Part shown: positions 1-9,191 of the stretch, in pieces | How the letters are laid out: every line of letters starts with the position of its first letter | Position numbering within the stretch: the stretch's first letter is position 1 | Assembly: GCA_018267475.1 (NCBI GenBank) | Contig: JAFDYI010000019.1 | Location: 1 to 53,158 of the forward strand | Direction of reading: 5' to 3' | DNA: 53,158 nucleotides | From: Bacteroidota bacterium | GTDB lineage: Bacteria; Bacteroidota; Bacteroidia; B-17B0; Aurantibacillaceae | Notes under the pieces: generated by a model | The model's database searches: none | Told to the model about the DNA's origin: nothing | What the model saw: the letters and a program-made list of their open reading frames with translations, nothing else | Program-made: the position numbers and the translations under genes

Positions 1-3000
1 AGGATTATTCACCGTAATGGTAGGGGTTGCATTTACTGATACCGTAGCTACGGCTGTATTCGTACACGAGTTCGCATCCGTTCCGGTAACGGTATAAGAG
101 GTCGTCGCGCTTGGGTTTACACCATACGGATTAGAGCTGGAGCCATCGCTCCAAGTATAGGTAGAAGCCCCCGAAGCCGTTAAAGTGGCTGTAGTACCCG
201 AGCATATAGTCGCGTTATTTACCGTTACCGTTGGGTTGGGGTTTACGGTTATATTAGCTACTGCCGTATTGGTACAAGTATTTATATCCGTTCCCGTTAC
301 CGTACAAGACAAAGACGACGGGGGAACTCCACTATACGGATTAACAGTGGCACCAGTACACCACGTATAAGTGTTGGCTCCATTAGCAGTAAGAGTAACT
401 GTGGATCCGCTACAAACCGTAGCACTATTTACCGTTACCACGGGAAGAGGGTTAACGGTTAAAGTAAGCGTTAATGGACTGCTGGGCGCACAACCGCTGG
501 CGGTGCCGCCTACAGTGTAAACGGTAGTTACCGTTGCATTAGAAGTAGGTGTCGCTATACTTGGGTTATCTAAGGTACTTGTGGGTGTCCAGGTGTACGT
601 ACTGGCACCACTAGCTGTAAAGGTTTGTGTAGCACCACTGCATATTGTATAAGAATTAGCTGCTAAATTTAATATGGGTACAGGGGTTACATTAACTATA
701 GCTGCAACTGTATCGGAGCAAAAATTTACATCTACTCCAATCACTGTGTAGCTAGTTGTAACCGTAGGGCTAGATGCTATAGAGCTTGTTGTTTCTGTGG
801 TGCTCCATGTATAAGTGTTAGCGCCAGTAGCCGTAAGAGTGGCCGTTCCACCGCTGCATATTGTAGCATTATTTACGGTTACAGTTGGGTTAGGGTTTAC
901 CAACACATTAGCTATAGCCGAATTAGAACAACCAAAAGCATCGCTCCCCGTTACCACATAAGGAGTGGTAGCACCCGGGCTTACACTATAAGGATTAGCA
1001 ACAGAGCCGGTATTCCAAGTATAAGTGCTGGCACCACCTGCAGTAAGGGTAGCTGTAGCTCCGCTGCATATTGTGGCGCTATTCACCGTTACGACCGGGA
1101 GCGGGTTTACTGTTACACTAGCCACCGCTGTATTAGTACATGAGTTTAAGTCCGTTCCCGTTATAGTATAAGAGGTAGTAGTAACAGGGCTTACACTATA
1201 AGGGTTAGCAGTAGAGCCTGTGTTCCAGGTGTATGTGCTAGCCCCAGTAGCAGTAAACGTGGCGATATCTCCATTGCATATAGTGGCGTTGTTCACCGTT
1301 ACTGTTGGATTAGGATTAACCGTTACATTGGCCATAGCTGCATTAGTACACCCAAAAGCATTGCTTCCCGTTACTGTATAAGAGGTAGTAGTACCGGGTG
1401 TTATACTATAAGGATTGGCCGTGGAGCCGGTGTTCCACGTATAAGTACTGGCGCCTCCAGCAGTAAGGGTAGCTGTAGCTCCATTACATATCGTAGCATT
1501 ATTCACTGTTACCGTTGGATTAGGGTTAACTGTTACATTAGCGGTAGCTGTATTAACACATGAATTTATATCCGTTCCCGTTACAGTATAGGATGATGTG
1601 TTTCCAGGGCTTACATTATAGGGGTTCGTGGTAATACCTCCATTCCATGTATAAGTACTCGCCCCGGAGGCAGTAAGGGTAACCGTTGCCCCATTACATA
1701 TAGTAGCGCTGTTCACGGTTATAGTTGGAAGAGGATTCACTGTTACACTAGCCACCGCTGTATTGGTACATGAGTTTAAATCCGTTCCTGTTAAAGTATA
1801 AGAAGTGGTGCTACTAGGGCTTACGCTGTAAGGATTAGCAAAAGAACCGGTGTTCCAGGTATAGGTATTAGCACCGCCGGGAACCAGAATAGCTGTTCCT
1901 CCATTACATATTATGGCATTATTAACTGTTACTACAGGCTTTGAATTAACGTTTACATTAGCTACCGCTGTATTAGTGCAACCTGCTGCGCTGCTACCCG
2001 TTACCGTATAAGAGGTGGTAACACTAGGGCTTACATTGTAAGGATTAGCTGTAGAGCCTGTATTCCAGGTATAAGTACTAGCGCTGGAAGCACTTAAGCT
2101 GGCTGTCCCACCATTGCATATTGTCTTGTTACTTGTGGTTACAGTAGGTTTGGGATTTACTGTTACGTTAGCCACCGCCGTTTTAGAACAACCAAAAGCA
2201 TTGCTTCCTGTTACCGTATAAGAGGTAGTAGTACCCGGGCTTACACTATAAGGGTTGGCAGTAGAGCCGGTGTTCCAAGTATAAGTGCCGGCACCTCCTG
2301 CAGTAAGGGTAGCTGTAGCCCCATTGCATATAGTAGCGTTGTTTACCGTTACTGTTGGAGTAGGGTTTACCGTTAGGGTAAGTGTTAATGGGCTGCTTGG
2401 AGCGCAGCCGGTAGCGGTACCTCCTACTGTGTAGATTGTAGTAATGCTTGCGTTGGAGGTGGGGGTAGCTGAGTTGGGATTACTTAAAGTGGCAGCAGGA
2501 GTCCAAGTATAACTGGTGGCTCCGCTAACTGTAAAGGTTTTGGTAGCGCCATTGCATATTGTAAAAGAATTGGCCGTTAGAGTTAATGTAGGTGATGGGT
2601 TTAGATTTACCGTTGCTACGGCCGTATTAGTACAACCTGCTGCACTGGTACCTGTTACCGTATAAGAAGTAGTGGCTGCTACACTTACCGTATAAGGGTT
2701 GGCAGTAGATCCCGTATTCCAGGTGTAAGTACCGGCTCCACTAGCTGTAAGAGTAACCGTGCCCGCCCCACAAATAGTAGGATTGCTCACTGTTATAGTG
2801 GGGGTAGCATTTACCGTTACATTGGCTATGGCGGTGTTCGTACACGAGTTTACATCAGTACCTGTAACCGTATAAGAGGTGGTAGCACCGGGACTTACAC
2901 TATAAGGATTAGCTGTAGAACCCGTGTTCCAAGTATAAGTACTGGCACCGCCTGCAGTAAGAATAGCTGTTGCTCCGCTGCATATTGTAGCGTTATTTGC

Positions 3001-3880
3001 TGTTACAGTGGGCTTTGCATTAACGGCTACATTAGATACCGCCGTATTGGTGCAACCTGCTGCGCTGGTGCCCGTAACGGTATAAGAAGTGTTCGCACTC
3101 GGACTTACACTATATGGGTTGGCATTAGAGCCGGTGTTCCAGGTGTAGCTGGTAGCCCCCGAAGCCGTTAAACTTGCGGTGCCGCCGTTGCATATCGTAG
3201 CATTGTTTACCGTTATAGTGGGTTTGGCATTTACCGTTACATTGGATACCGCTGTATTGGTACAACCCAAGGCGCTAGTTCCTGTTACCGTATAAGAAGT
3301 AGTAGTACCAGGGCTTACACTATAAGGATTAGCCGTAGAACCGGTATTCCAAGTGTACGTACTGGCACCCGAAGCATTTAGAGTTGCCGTGCTTCCATTG
3401 CATATCGTAGCGTTATTTACCGTTACCGTAGGGTTCGCATTTACCGTTACATTGGATACCGCTGTATTGGTACAACCCAAGGCACTAGTTCCTGTTACCG
3501 TATAAGAAGTAGTAGCGCCGGAGCTTACACTATAAGGATTAGCCGTAGAACCGGTGTTCCAAGTATAAGTACTGGCACCGCCTGCCGTAAGGGCAGCTGT
3601 TGCTCCTCTGCATATTGTAACGTTATTTGCCGTTACGGTGGGCTTTGGATTAACGGTTACATTAGCTACTGCTGTGTTCGTACAACCTGCTGCGCTGGTG
3701 CCCGTAACCGTATAAGAAGTGTTCACACTCGGACTTACACTATATGGGTTGGCATTAGAGCCGGTGTTCCAGGTGTAGGTGGAGGCATTGGCTGCCGTTA
3801 GGGTGGCTGTGCCGCCGTTGCATATCGTAGCATTATTCACTGTTATAGTAGGTTTTGGGTTAATAACAATGGTTACGGTA
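1..3880 (-). repeat. Tandem coding repeat array, 210-bp (70-aa) period
   Basis: The element that reads TIC in the protein (CATAT or close variants on the plus strand) recurs near 203, 411, 639, 855, 1065, 1275, 1484, 1693, 1903, 2115, 2322, 2552, 2767, 2977, 3187, 3397, 3607 and 3817. Spacing is almost always 209-212 bp. Two longer units of about 228-230 bp (about 411-639 and 2322-2552) share a distinct variant sequence. Units are diverged in general, but some stretches are nearly identical, for example 3229-3312 against 3439-3522, and 2886-3190 against 3516-3820, which are 630 bp (three units) apart. The reading frame stays open across the array. Confidence 0.9.
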
Positions 3881-4668
3881 GCCGGGCTTGTGGTGCAGCC
3901 ATTTCCTGTTGATGAATGCCCTTGCACGGTATAGGTAGTCGTTACTGTGGGTGAAACGGCTAGTGTTGTTCCGGTGCCTACCGTACTTCCTCCTGTACTG
4001 GGCGTCCAGGTATAACTCATGCCCGCAGTGCCTCCTGAAACAGTAAGGTTAGCAGCCCCTCCTGGGGCACACATAGCGGCTTTGTTAGTTGTAATAGTTA
4101 AAGTAGGGCAAACAATAGAGCAATCAGTAGGCGGACCGCTGTTTTGTGTCATGGTTATATTGCCTGCACTTCCATCATAATTGGTAACCATTACCATAAA
4201 ATACTGACCTGGGGCTGTAGCGTGTATAGTCATTTGTTCGGTAGCAGCCGTACTGTAGCTGCAATCGGTAATATTTCCGGAGCAAGGCGGATTAGCCGGA
4301 GGGTTTGTGCAGGCTCCTGTGCACCCCCCGGTAAGATTACTACAATTAGGGGCAGAAAATGGTCCCCATGCTATAAAATCCACATCGGTTAATCCCCCTG
4401 ATGCGTTATGCTGACTAATAGTAAAATTTAAATTGCCGGCAGCCGAAGATTTTACATAAAACCAATTGGGGTTAGGCTCATTACACAAACAGCCATAACT
4501 AGGGCCTGATTGCCCGGTACTTCCATCAGACACGTTAGGATAGGTAAAAGGGGTTCCAACCGCGGTACAAAAAGGAGTAGCATTAGCACAAGTAGAGCCC
4601 TGCGCCCATATTTTTTGAACACCAAAAGTGCCAAGCAGTATCCATAAATAAATAATTGTTTTTTTCAT
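1..4668 (-). CDS. Giant secreted repeat protein (Ig-like/SprB-type repeats), C-terminus beyond window
   Basis: An open frame of 1556 codons runs from ATG at 4668 off the left edge, so the C-terminus is missing. Residues 1-23 are a signal peptide (MKKTIIYLW..., ending IWAQG). Residues about 25-185 form a Cys-containing domain with the pattern DFIAWGPF, CSYSTAATE and Y-F-M-V-M-V-T-N, seen at the start of many Bacteroidota surface proteins. From about residue 190, Gly/Ser/Thr/Val-rich domains begin, then about 18 tandem 70-residue units. Each unit carries the elements TIC, TYTWNTGS, NPYSV, TSYTVTG, GCTN and VTVNPKP. Two cysteines per unit suggest one disulfide in each. Proteins of this build usually end in a gliding-motility or T9SS C-terminal domain, which would lie outside the window. 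The gene is 60 bp downstream of the small gene at 4729-5064, and I see no promoter or strong terminator between them, so co-transcription is likely. Role inferred: cell-surface adhesion or gliding. Confidence 0.85.
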   Translation of the reverse strand, partial: MKKTIIYLWILLGTFGVQKIWAQGSTCANATPFCTAVGTPFTYPNVSDGSTGQSGPSYGCLCNEPNPNWFYVKSSAAGNLNFTISQHNASGGLTDVDFIAWGPFSAPNCSNLTGGCTGACTNPPANPPCSGNITDCSYSTAATEQMTIHATAPGQYFMVMVTNYDGSAGNITMTQNSGPPTDCSIVCPTLTITTNKAAMCAPGGAANLTVSGGTAGMSYTWTPSTGGSTVGTGTTLAVSPTVTTTYTVQGHSSTGNGCTTSPATVTIVINPKPTITVNNATICNGGTATLTAANASTYTWNTGSNANPYSVSPSVNTSYTVTGTSAAGCTNTAVANVTVNPKPTVTANNVTICRGATAALTAGGASTYTWNTGSTANPYSVSSGATTSYTVTGTSALGCTNTAVSNVTVNANPTVTVNNATICNGSTATLNASGASTYTWNTGSTANPYSVSPGTTTSYTVTGTSALGCTNTAVSNVTVNAKPTITVNNATICNGGTASLTASGATSYTWNTGSNANPYSVSPSANTSYTVTGTSAAGCTNTAVSNVAVNAKPTVTANNATICSGATAILTAGGASTYTWNTGSTANPYSVSPGATTSYTVTGTDVNSCTNTAIANVTVNATPTITVSNPTICGAGTVTLTASGAGTYTWNTGSTANPYTVSVAATTSYTVTGTSAAGCTNTAVATVNLNPSPTLTLTANSFTICNGATKTFTVSGATSYTWTPAATLSNPNSATPTSNASITTIYTVGGTATGCAPSSPLTLTLTVNPTPTVTVNNATICNGATATLTAGGAGTYTWNTGSTANPYSVSPGTTTSYTVTGSNAFGCSKTAVANVTVNPKPTVTTSNKTICNGGTASLSASSASTYTWNTGSTANPYNVSPSVTTSYTVTGSSAAGCTNTAVANVNVNSKPVVTVNNAIICNGGTAILVPGGANTYTWNTGSFANPYSVSPSSTTSYTLTGTDLNSCTNTAVASVTVNPLPTITVNSATICNGATVTLTASGASTYTWNGGITTNPYNVSPGNTSSYTVTGTDINSCVNTATANVTVNPNPTVTVNNATICNGATATLTAGGASTYTWNTGSTANPYSITPGTTTSYTVTGSNAFGCTNAAMANVTVNPNPTVTVNNATICNGDIATFTATGASTYTWNTGSTANPYSVSPVTTTSYTITGTDLNSCTNTAVASVTVNPLPVVTVNSATICSGATATLTAGGASTYTWNTGSVANPYSVSPGATTPYVVTGSDAFGCSNSAIANVLVNPNPTVTVNNATICSGGTATLTATGANTYTWSTTETTSSIASSPTVTTSYTVIGVDVNFCSDTVAAIVNVTPVPILNLAANSYTICSGATQTFTASGASTYTWTPTSTLDNPSIATPTSNATVTTVYTVGGTASGCAPSSPLTLTLTVNPLPVVTVNSATVCSGSTVTLTANGANTYTWCTGATVNPYSGVPPSSLSCTVTGTDINTCTNTAVANITVNPNPTVTVNNATICSGTTATLTASGASTYTWSDGSSSNPYGVNPSATTSYTVTGTDANSCTNTAVATVSVNATPTITVNNP

Positions 4669-4728
4669 ACGTAGATTTTATTTTTTTAATCTGTTTTTAA
4701 TAAAAGTGAGCATTAAATAGCGAAAGGC

Positions 4729-5064
4729 TTAATGAGGTTTGCCATCGCCCATTATTTTTTGTTTCCATTTTTCTTTTAGTACATCCGGATGCATTCTAAA
4801 ATAAACATCTATTAACTCATTATAATAGCGCAAACCGTAGCTTTTGTCGTATTTGGGAAAATCCTCAGGCAATTTATCCAGTACCATGATGTTTAAAAAT
4901 TCTTGACTGCGCCCCATATAAGGGTCTTCCTCGTTCACATAATCCGGATACACCATTTTTTGATTGATTACATTTTCTCGATACGGAGAGAGCTGATTTT
5001 GCGCCTTCGTCGCTTCTACACTCAGGAAAAACCAGACCAAAAATAAAATATATCGAATTCTCAT
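4729..5064 (-). CDS. Small exported protein of unknown function (111 aa)
   Basis: I do not recognise the family. The N-terminus MRIRYILFLVWFFLSVEATKA is a convincing signal peptide with cleavage expected after Ala. The mature part of about 90 residues is rich in Tyr, Asp, Lys and Pro, with no Cys, and ends MGDGKPH. It is predicted to be periplasmic or secreted. A TATCTTTG -7 box lies 16 bp upstream of the ATG, which supports this start and a real gene. It is the first gene of a probable pair with the giant repeat protein 60 bp downstream, so it might be an accessory factor for that protein; this is inference from position only. Confidence 0.65.
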   Translation of the reverse strand: MRIRYILFLVWFFLSVEATKAQNQLSPYRENVINQKMVYPDYVNEEDPYMGRSQEFLNIMVLDKLPEDFPKYDKSYGLRYYNELIDVYFRMHPDVLKEKWKQKIMGDGKPH

Positions 5065-5080
5065 ATTAACTTAATTTTAA

Positions 5081-5088
5081 CAAAGATA
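5081..5088 (-). promoter_or_regulatory. Probable -7 box (TATCTTTG) for the 111-aa gene / repeat-protein pair
   Basis: On the minus strand this reads TATCTTTG, a full match to the Bacteroidota -7 consensus TAnnTTTG, 16 bp before the ATG at 5064. No clear TTG -33 element is seen at the usual distance, so only half the promoter is supported. Confidence 0.5.
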
Positions 5089-5206
5089 TATTATATTTTT
5101 GATAAATTAAGTTATTTTAATCAAAAAACATTAAAATTTAAACTGATTCTAAATAAGGGGTGTTTTGTCAAAAAATACGCTTGTTGCTACCGTACTTTTT
5201 TACCAT

Positions 5207-5238
5207 TTTGATTTTAGCAAAAAATAGCTTACCTTTGC
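5207..5238 (+). promoter_or_regulatory. rpoD promoter: TTTG - 20 bp - TACCTTTG
   Basis: TTTG at 5207-5210 and TACCTTTG at 5231-5238 match both halves of the Bacteroidota primary-sigma promoter with a 20-bp spacer. The transcript would start near 5242-5245, giving a leader of about 40 nt before the rpoD ATG. The same spacer and the same -7 octamer recur upstream of the adhesin gene at 30660. Confidence 0.8.
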
Positions 5239-5284
5239 GCGCGCAAATTTTTCAGTTCTTTATCTTAATAGCATTAATTTTAGA

Positions 5285-6148
5285 ATGAGACAGCTTAAAA
5301 TAACCAAATCAATTACCAATAGAGAGAGTGCCTCTCTAGACAAATACTTACAAGAAATAGGAAGAGAAGAACTTATTACTGCAGAAGAAGAAGTTCATCT
5401 AGCAAAAAAAATACGCGATGGAGACCAATCGGCTCTTGAAAAACTTACCCGTGCCAATTTACGCTTTGTGGTATCGGTGGCTAAGCAATACCAAAACCAA
5501 GGATTAAGCCTGCCCGACCTTATTAACGAAGGTAATTTAGGTTTAATAAAAGCCGCCAAGCGCTTTGATGAAACCCGTGGTTTTAAATTTATTTCGTATG
5601 CTGTTTGGTGGATTCGCCAAAGCATTTTGCAAGCCTTGGCAGAGCAAAGCCGTATTGTGCGTTTGCCGCTAAATCAAGTTGGCTCGCTAAACAAAATAAA
5701 TAAAGCATACTCCAAATTAGAGCAAGAGTTTGAACGCGAACCAAGCCCTGAAGAGCTATCCAAGATATTAGATTTACCCGAAGATAAAATTACCGATACC
5801 ATGAAGGTGGCCGGACGCCACGTATCCATGGATGCACCCTTTCAACAAGGAGAAGATGGCTCTTTGGTAGATGTATTGGTAAACCACGATTCGCCCCGAG
5901 CCGATGGACAACTGATGAACGAATCGCTTTCTAAAGAGATAGACCGTGCCCTATCTACCCTAACCGAGCGCGAGCGCGATGTAGTAAAATTATTTTTTGG
6001 CATCGGCATTCCGCATGGATTAACCTTAGAAGAAATAGGAGCCAAGTTTGACCTTACCCGCGAACGCGTGCGCCAAATAAAAGAAAAAGCCGTACGCCGC
6101 CTGCGCCACAGCAGCCGCAGCAAACTGCTTCAACAATACTTAGGATAA
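5285..6148 (+). CDS. rpoD: RNA polymerase primary sigma factor (RpoD/SigA, short Bacteroidota form)
   Basis: A 287-aa sigma-70 factor directing RNA polymerase to housekeeping promoters. Region 1.2 is at about 19-40 ([18 protein letters not shown]). Region 2 holds [26 protein letters not shown] and [13 protein letters not shown], the core-binding and -10-recognition helices. Region 3 follows, then region 4 with [10 protein letters not shown] and the helix-turn-helix [20 protein letters not shown] near residues 243-262. Region 1.1 and the long non-conserved insert of E. coli RpoD are absent, as is usual for the phylum. The start is fixed by the promoter at 5207-5238. A hairpin terminator follows directly. 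This factor presumably recognises the TTTG/TAnnTTTG promoters listed across the window. Confidence 0.97.
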   Translation: MRQLKITKSITNRESASLDKYLQEIGREELITAEEEVHLAKKIRDGDQSALEKLTRANLRFVVSVAKQYQNQGLSLPDLINEGNLGLIKAAKRFDETRGFKFISYAVWWIRQSILQALAEQSRIVRLPLNQVGSLNKINKAYSKLEQEFEREPSPEELSKILDLPEDKITDTMKVAGRHVSMDAPFQQGEDGSLVDVLVNHDSPRADGQLMNESLSKEIDRALSTLTERERDVVKLFFGIGIPHGLTLEEIGAKFDLTRERVRQIKEKAVRRLRHSSRSKLLQQYLG

Positions 6149-6159
6149 ACTAAAATAAA

Positions 6160-6187
6160 AGCCGTCTGCACAGGCGGCTATTTTTTT
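6160..6187 (+). terminator. Intrinsic terminator after rpoD
   Basis: AGCCGTCT and GGGCGGCT-type arms (6160-6179) pair over 8-9 bp with one G-U pair and a loop of about 4 nt, followed by seven T (6181-6187). It lies 11 bp after the rpoD stop. Confidence 0.85.
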
Positions 6188-6208
6188 AACAACAAATTAT
6201 ATTGAAAT

Positions 6209-7672
6209 ATGAGCCACACAACAACTGCCGAAAAAAGCACGTACCAACAACAGCTAAACGGTTGGATAGAACAAGAAAAAGCAACTATTGATTTGATAAG
6301 CACCATCGGTAAGCTTTGGTTTGATAAATCTATTGAATTGGTTTTGTTTCGCAACCAGTTAGTAGATAGAAGCGCCAGCGAAGTAATGAAACTGCACCTG
6401 TACGCAAAAGATATTGTAAAAAAACCCATTACCGTACAAGATTCGGTGGTTTTAGCAAAAGAAATTTACAACGCTAATGTATGTCCATCAAAAATTGATA
6501 TTGGAAAATTAGCCTACGAGTGGCACCAAGAAAAAGGCAAACACCAATCGGCTGCCGATTTTATTGCCTTAAAACTAAAAAGTTTTATTGGCGTTAAGCA
6601 ACACTTTGCGCCGAAAGACGTGGTGCTTTTTGGGTTTGGACGTATTGGCCGTTTGGCTGCCCGCGAAATTATTGCACAAGCTGGCAAGGGCGAACAGTTG
6701 CGTTTGCGCGCCATTGTTACCCGCGGCAACAGTGCCGAAGAAATTGTAAAACGAGCCGATTTACTTCGTACCGATTCCGTACACGGGCCTTTTCCCGGCA
6801 CGGTAATAGAAGATGTAGCCAACAAAGCCCTTATTATTAACGGGCATACCGTACACATGATTGATGCTAAAAATCCGGAAGAGGTGGATTATACCCAATA
6901 TGGCATTAACGATGCCTTGTTGATTGATAACACCGGCGTGTTTCGCGATAAGGCAGAACTAAGTCGCCATAAAAAAGCAAAAGGCATTAGCAAAGTTTTA
7001 TTAACCGCACCTGCCAAAGACATTCCGAACGTAGTGTATGGTGTAAACCACGAAACGATTGATTTATCAAAAGACGATATTTTTTCGGCAGCCTCGTGTA
7101 CTACCAACGCCATCATGCCTATTTTATATGTAGTAGATAAAGAGTTGGGTGTACAAAAAGGACATATAGAAACCGTACACTCTTATACCAACGACCAAAA
7201 TTTATTAGATAACTACCACAAAAAATACCGTCGCGGGCGCAGCGCAGCCCTCAACATGGTAATTACCGAAACCGGAGCCGAAAGCGCTTTGAAAAAAGTG
7301 CTGCCTCAGCTATCGGGTAAATTCACCGCCAACTCGGTGCGTGTTCCTACTCCCAACGTATCGCTGGCTATTTTAAATATCGCAGTGGCTAAAGAAATAA
7401 ACAAAGAAGAAGTAAACGAGTTGATGAAAAAATATGCTTTAGAGGGCGGCTTGGTAGAGCAAATTCAATATGCTTTTTCAAACGAGCTGGTTTCTACTGA
7501 TGTTATTGGCAATCCCTGCCCTTCCGTATTTGACAGCCAAGCTACCATTGTATCTCCCGACAAAAAAAGCGTTGTATTATACGTATGGTACGATAACGAA
7601 TATGGATATACCCGCCAGGTAATTCGTTTTGCTAAGCAGCTGGCCGAGGTAAAGCGCATGGTGTATTATTAG
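6209..7672 (+). CDS. gap: Glyceraldehyde-3-phosphate dehydrogenase, long form with N-terminal extension
   Basis: NAD(P)-dependent oxidation of glyceraldehyde 3-phosphate to 1,3-bisphosphoglycerate in glycolysis/gluconeogenesis, cytosolic. The Rossmann motif GFGRIGR is at residues 142-148. The catalytic cysteine is C297 in SAASCTTNAIMP and the proton-accepting histidine is H324 in ETVHSYTNDQ. The ending WYDNEYGYTRQV is also typical of GAPDH. At 487 aa it is about 150 residues longer than classical GAPDH because residues 1-135 are a mostly helical extension without recognised motifs. Long GAPDHs of this kind occur in Bacteroidota. It lies 60 bp after rpoD, beyond that gene's terminator, and I see no obvious -7 box in the gap, so its promoter is uncertain. 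Confidence 0.93.
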   Translation: MSHTTTAEKSTYQQQLNGWIEQEKATIDLISTIGKLWFDKSIELVLFRNQLVDRSASEVMKLHLYAKDIVKKPITVQDSVVLAKEIYNANVCPSKIDIGKLAYEWHQEKGKHQSAADFIALKLKSFIGVKQHFAPKDVVLFGFGRIGRLAAREIIAQAGKGEQLRLRAIVTRGNSAEEIVKRADLLRTDSVHGPFPGTVIEDVANKALIINGHTVHMIDAKNPEEVDYTQYGINDALLIDNTGVFRDKAELSRHKKAKGISKVLLTAPAKDIPNVVYGVNHETIDLSKDDIFSAASCTTNAIMPILYVVDKELGVQKGHIETVHSYTNDQNLLDNYHKKYRRGRSAALNMVITETGAESALKKVLPQLSGKFTANSVRVPTPNVSLAILNIAVAKEINKEEVNELMKKYALEGGLVEQIQYAFSNELVSTDVIGNPCPSVFDSQATIVSPDKKSVVLYVWYDNEYGYTRQVIRFAKQLAEVKRMVYY

Positions 7673-7807
7673 CCGTTAAAAACAATTTTTTTATAATATC
7701 AAATTAACGCCGTATCGACTGATAAAGAGCAATAGGGCGTGGATACAAGTCCTTTTAAAGAACTAGTTACCGTTTTCTTATCTCAGCCATAAAATCATAA
7801 AAAAGAG

Positions 7808-7815
7808 TATCTTCG
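7808..7815 (+). promoter_or_regulatory. Candidate -7 box variant TATCTTCG before der
   Basis: TATCTTCG fits TAnnTTCG, one base off the usual TAnnTTTG. It sits 15 nt upstream of the GTG start of der. The same TAnnTTCG variant occurs before mutS and uppS. No clear -33 TTG is seen. The rest of the 158-bp gap (7673-7830) holds nothing I recognise. Confidence 0.35.
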
Positions 7816-7830
7816 CAAAAAATTTGTATC

Positions 7831-9132
7831 GTGTCTAATGTTGTTGCTATTATAGGTCGCCCAAACGTAGGAAAATCGACCCTTTTTAACCGCCTTACCG
7901 AAAGCAGACAAGCCATTGTTGATTCGGTAGCAGGCGTTACCCGCGATAGGCACTATGGCAAAGTAGAATGGGGCGGGCGCGAATTTACCATTATTGATAC
8001 CGGAGGCTACATTACCGGCAGCGACGACATGTTTGAAAACGAAATACGCAAACAGGTACAAATTGCTATAAACGAAGCCACTATTTTATTGTTTGTTGTA
8101 GATGGTAATGAAGGAGTTACCCGATTTGATAAAGATATAGCCGGCCTTATTAGGAAAAGCGGAAAATCCTTTTTTTTAGTAGTCAATAAAATTGATACTC
8201 CCGACAAAACACCCTATGCCTCCGAATTTTATTCCTTAGGCATGGGCGAGGTATATCCCGTATCGGCTACCAGCGGCAGCGGCACCGGCGAGTTGCTAGA
8301 CCAAGTAGTACAAGCCCTACCCAACCCCAACGATGATTTTACCGAAGACCTACCCCGCATAGCCATAGTAGGACGCCCCAACGTAGGCAAATCATCGCTT
8401 ACCAACGCCCTGTTAGGCAACGAGCGCAACATTGTTACCCCCATAGCAGGCACCACACGCGATACCATACACACCCGCTATACCGCCTTTGGCAACGACT
8501 TTTGGCTTATTGACACAGCCGGCATTCGTAAAAAAGCCAAAGTACACGAAGACCTGGAATTTTACAGCGTCATGCGCTCTATCCGAGCTATAGAAAGTTG
8601 CGATGTGGTACTATTGATGATAGACGCCACACTGGGGCTGGAAGCGCAAGACCTCAGCATTTTTGACTTAGCCATAAAAAATCATAAAGGCGTAGTACTG
8701 CTGTTAAACAAATGGGATTTAATAGAAAAAGATTCCTCTACCGCCAAAAAAGTAGAAGACCAAATACGCGAAAAATTAGCTCCCTTTAAAGACGTACCCA
8801 TTATTTTTGTATCCGTATTAGAAAAACAACGCGTATTAAAAGCCATTGAAGTAGCGGTAGAAGTGTATCACAACCGCCGGCAAAAAATACCAACACGAAA
8901 ACTAAATGAGTTTTTTGAACCCGTTATTGAGGCCTACCCCCCACCCGCTTTAAAAGGAAAATACGTGAAAATTAAATACGTTACCCAAATGAAAGGCATA
9001 CCCATGTTTATCTTTTTTTGCAACTTGCCCCAGTACGTAAGCGAAAGCTACAAACGCTACTTAGAAAACAAGCTGCGCGAAGGATTTAATTTTTCAGGGG
9101 TGCCTATAGAAATTGTGATGCGTAAAAAATAA
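7831..9132 (+). CDS. der: Ribosome-assembly GTPase Der (EngA)
   Basis: A 433-aa double-GTPase for 50S ribosomal subunit maturation, cytosolic. The first G domain has GRPNVGKS at 9-16, DTGG at 56-59 and NKID at 119-122. The second has GRPNVGKS at 181-188, DTAG and NKWD. The C-terminal KH-like domain is about residues 350-433. The arrangement and length match the family. The start is GTG at 7831; the N-terminus [16 protein letters not shown] is complete from this codon and no better ATG is available. The gene appears to be transcribed alone from the TATCTTCG region. Confidence 0.97.
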   Translation: MSNVVAIIGRPNVGKSTLFNRLTESRQAIVDSVAGVTRDRHYGKVEWGGREFTIIDTGGYITGSDDMFENEIRKQVQIAINEATILLFVVDGNEGVTRFDKDIAGLIRKSGKSFFLVVNKIDTPDKTPYASEFYSLGMGEVYPVSATSGSGTGELLDQVVQALPNPNDDFTEDLPRIAIVGRPNVGKSSLTNALLGNERNIVTPIAGTTRDTIHTRYTAFGNDFWLIDTAGIRKKAKVHEDLEFYSVMRSIRAIESCDVVLLMIDATLGLEAQDLSIFDLAIKNHKGVVLLLNKWDLIEKDSSTAKKVEDQIREKLAPFKDVPIIFVSVLEKQRVLKAIEVAVEVYHNRRQKIPTRKLNEFFEPVIEAYPPPALKGKYVKIKYVTQMKGIPMFIFFCNLPQYVSESYKRYLENKLREGFNFSGVPIEIVMRKK

Positions 9133-9191
9133 GTACAACCTCAACAAGCTGCTCCCAACAATTCAAAGAATTATTACCTTTACCCTCTCTC

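Noticed and set aside
185-370. Plus-strand frame of 61 codons, and another at 4144-4392
   Set aside because: Both lie opposite the giant repeat gene and are antisense shadows of its biased codons, without a signal, family or promoter.
1-3880. CRISPR-like or satellite array because of regular repeats
   Set aside because: The 210-bp period is long, there are no short identical repeats with unique spacers, and the whole stretch stays open in one frame coding 70-aa modules.
7673-7830. A structured RNA or tRNA between gap and der
   Set aside because: Only short, weak pairings (such as ACGCC with GGCGT) are visible, and no cloverleaf or known riboswitch core could be drawn.
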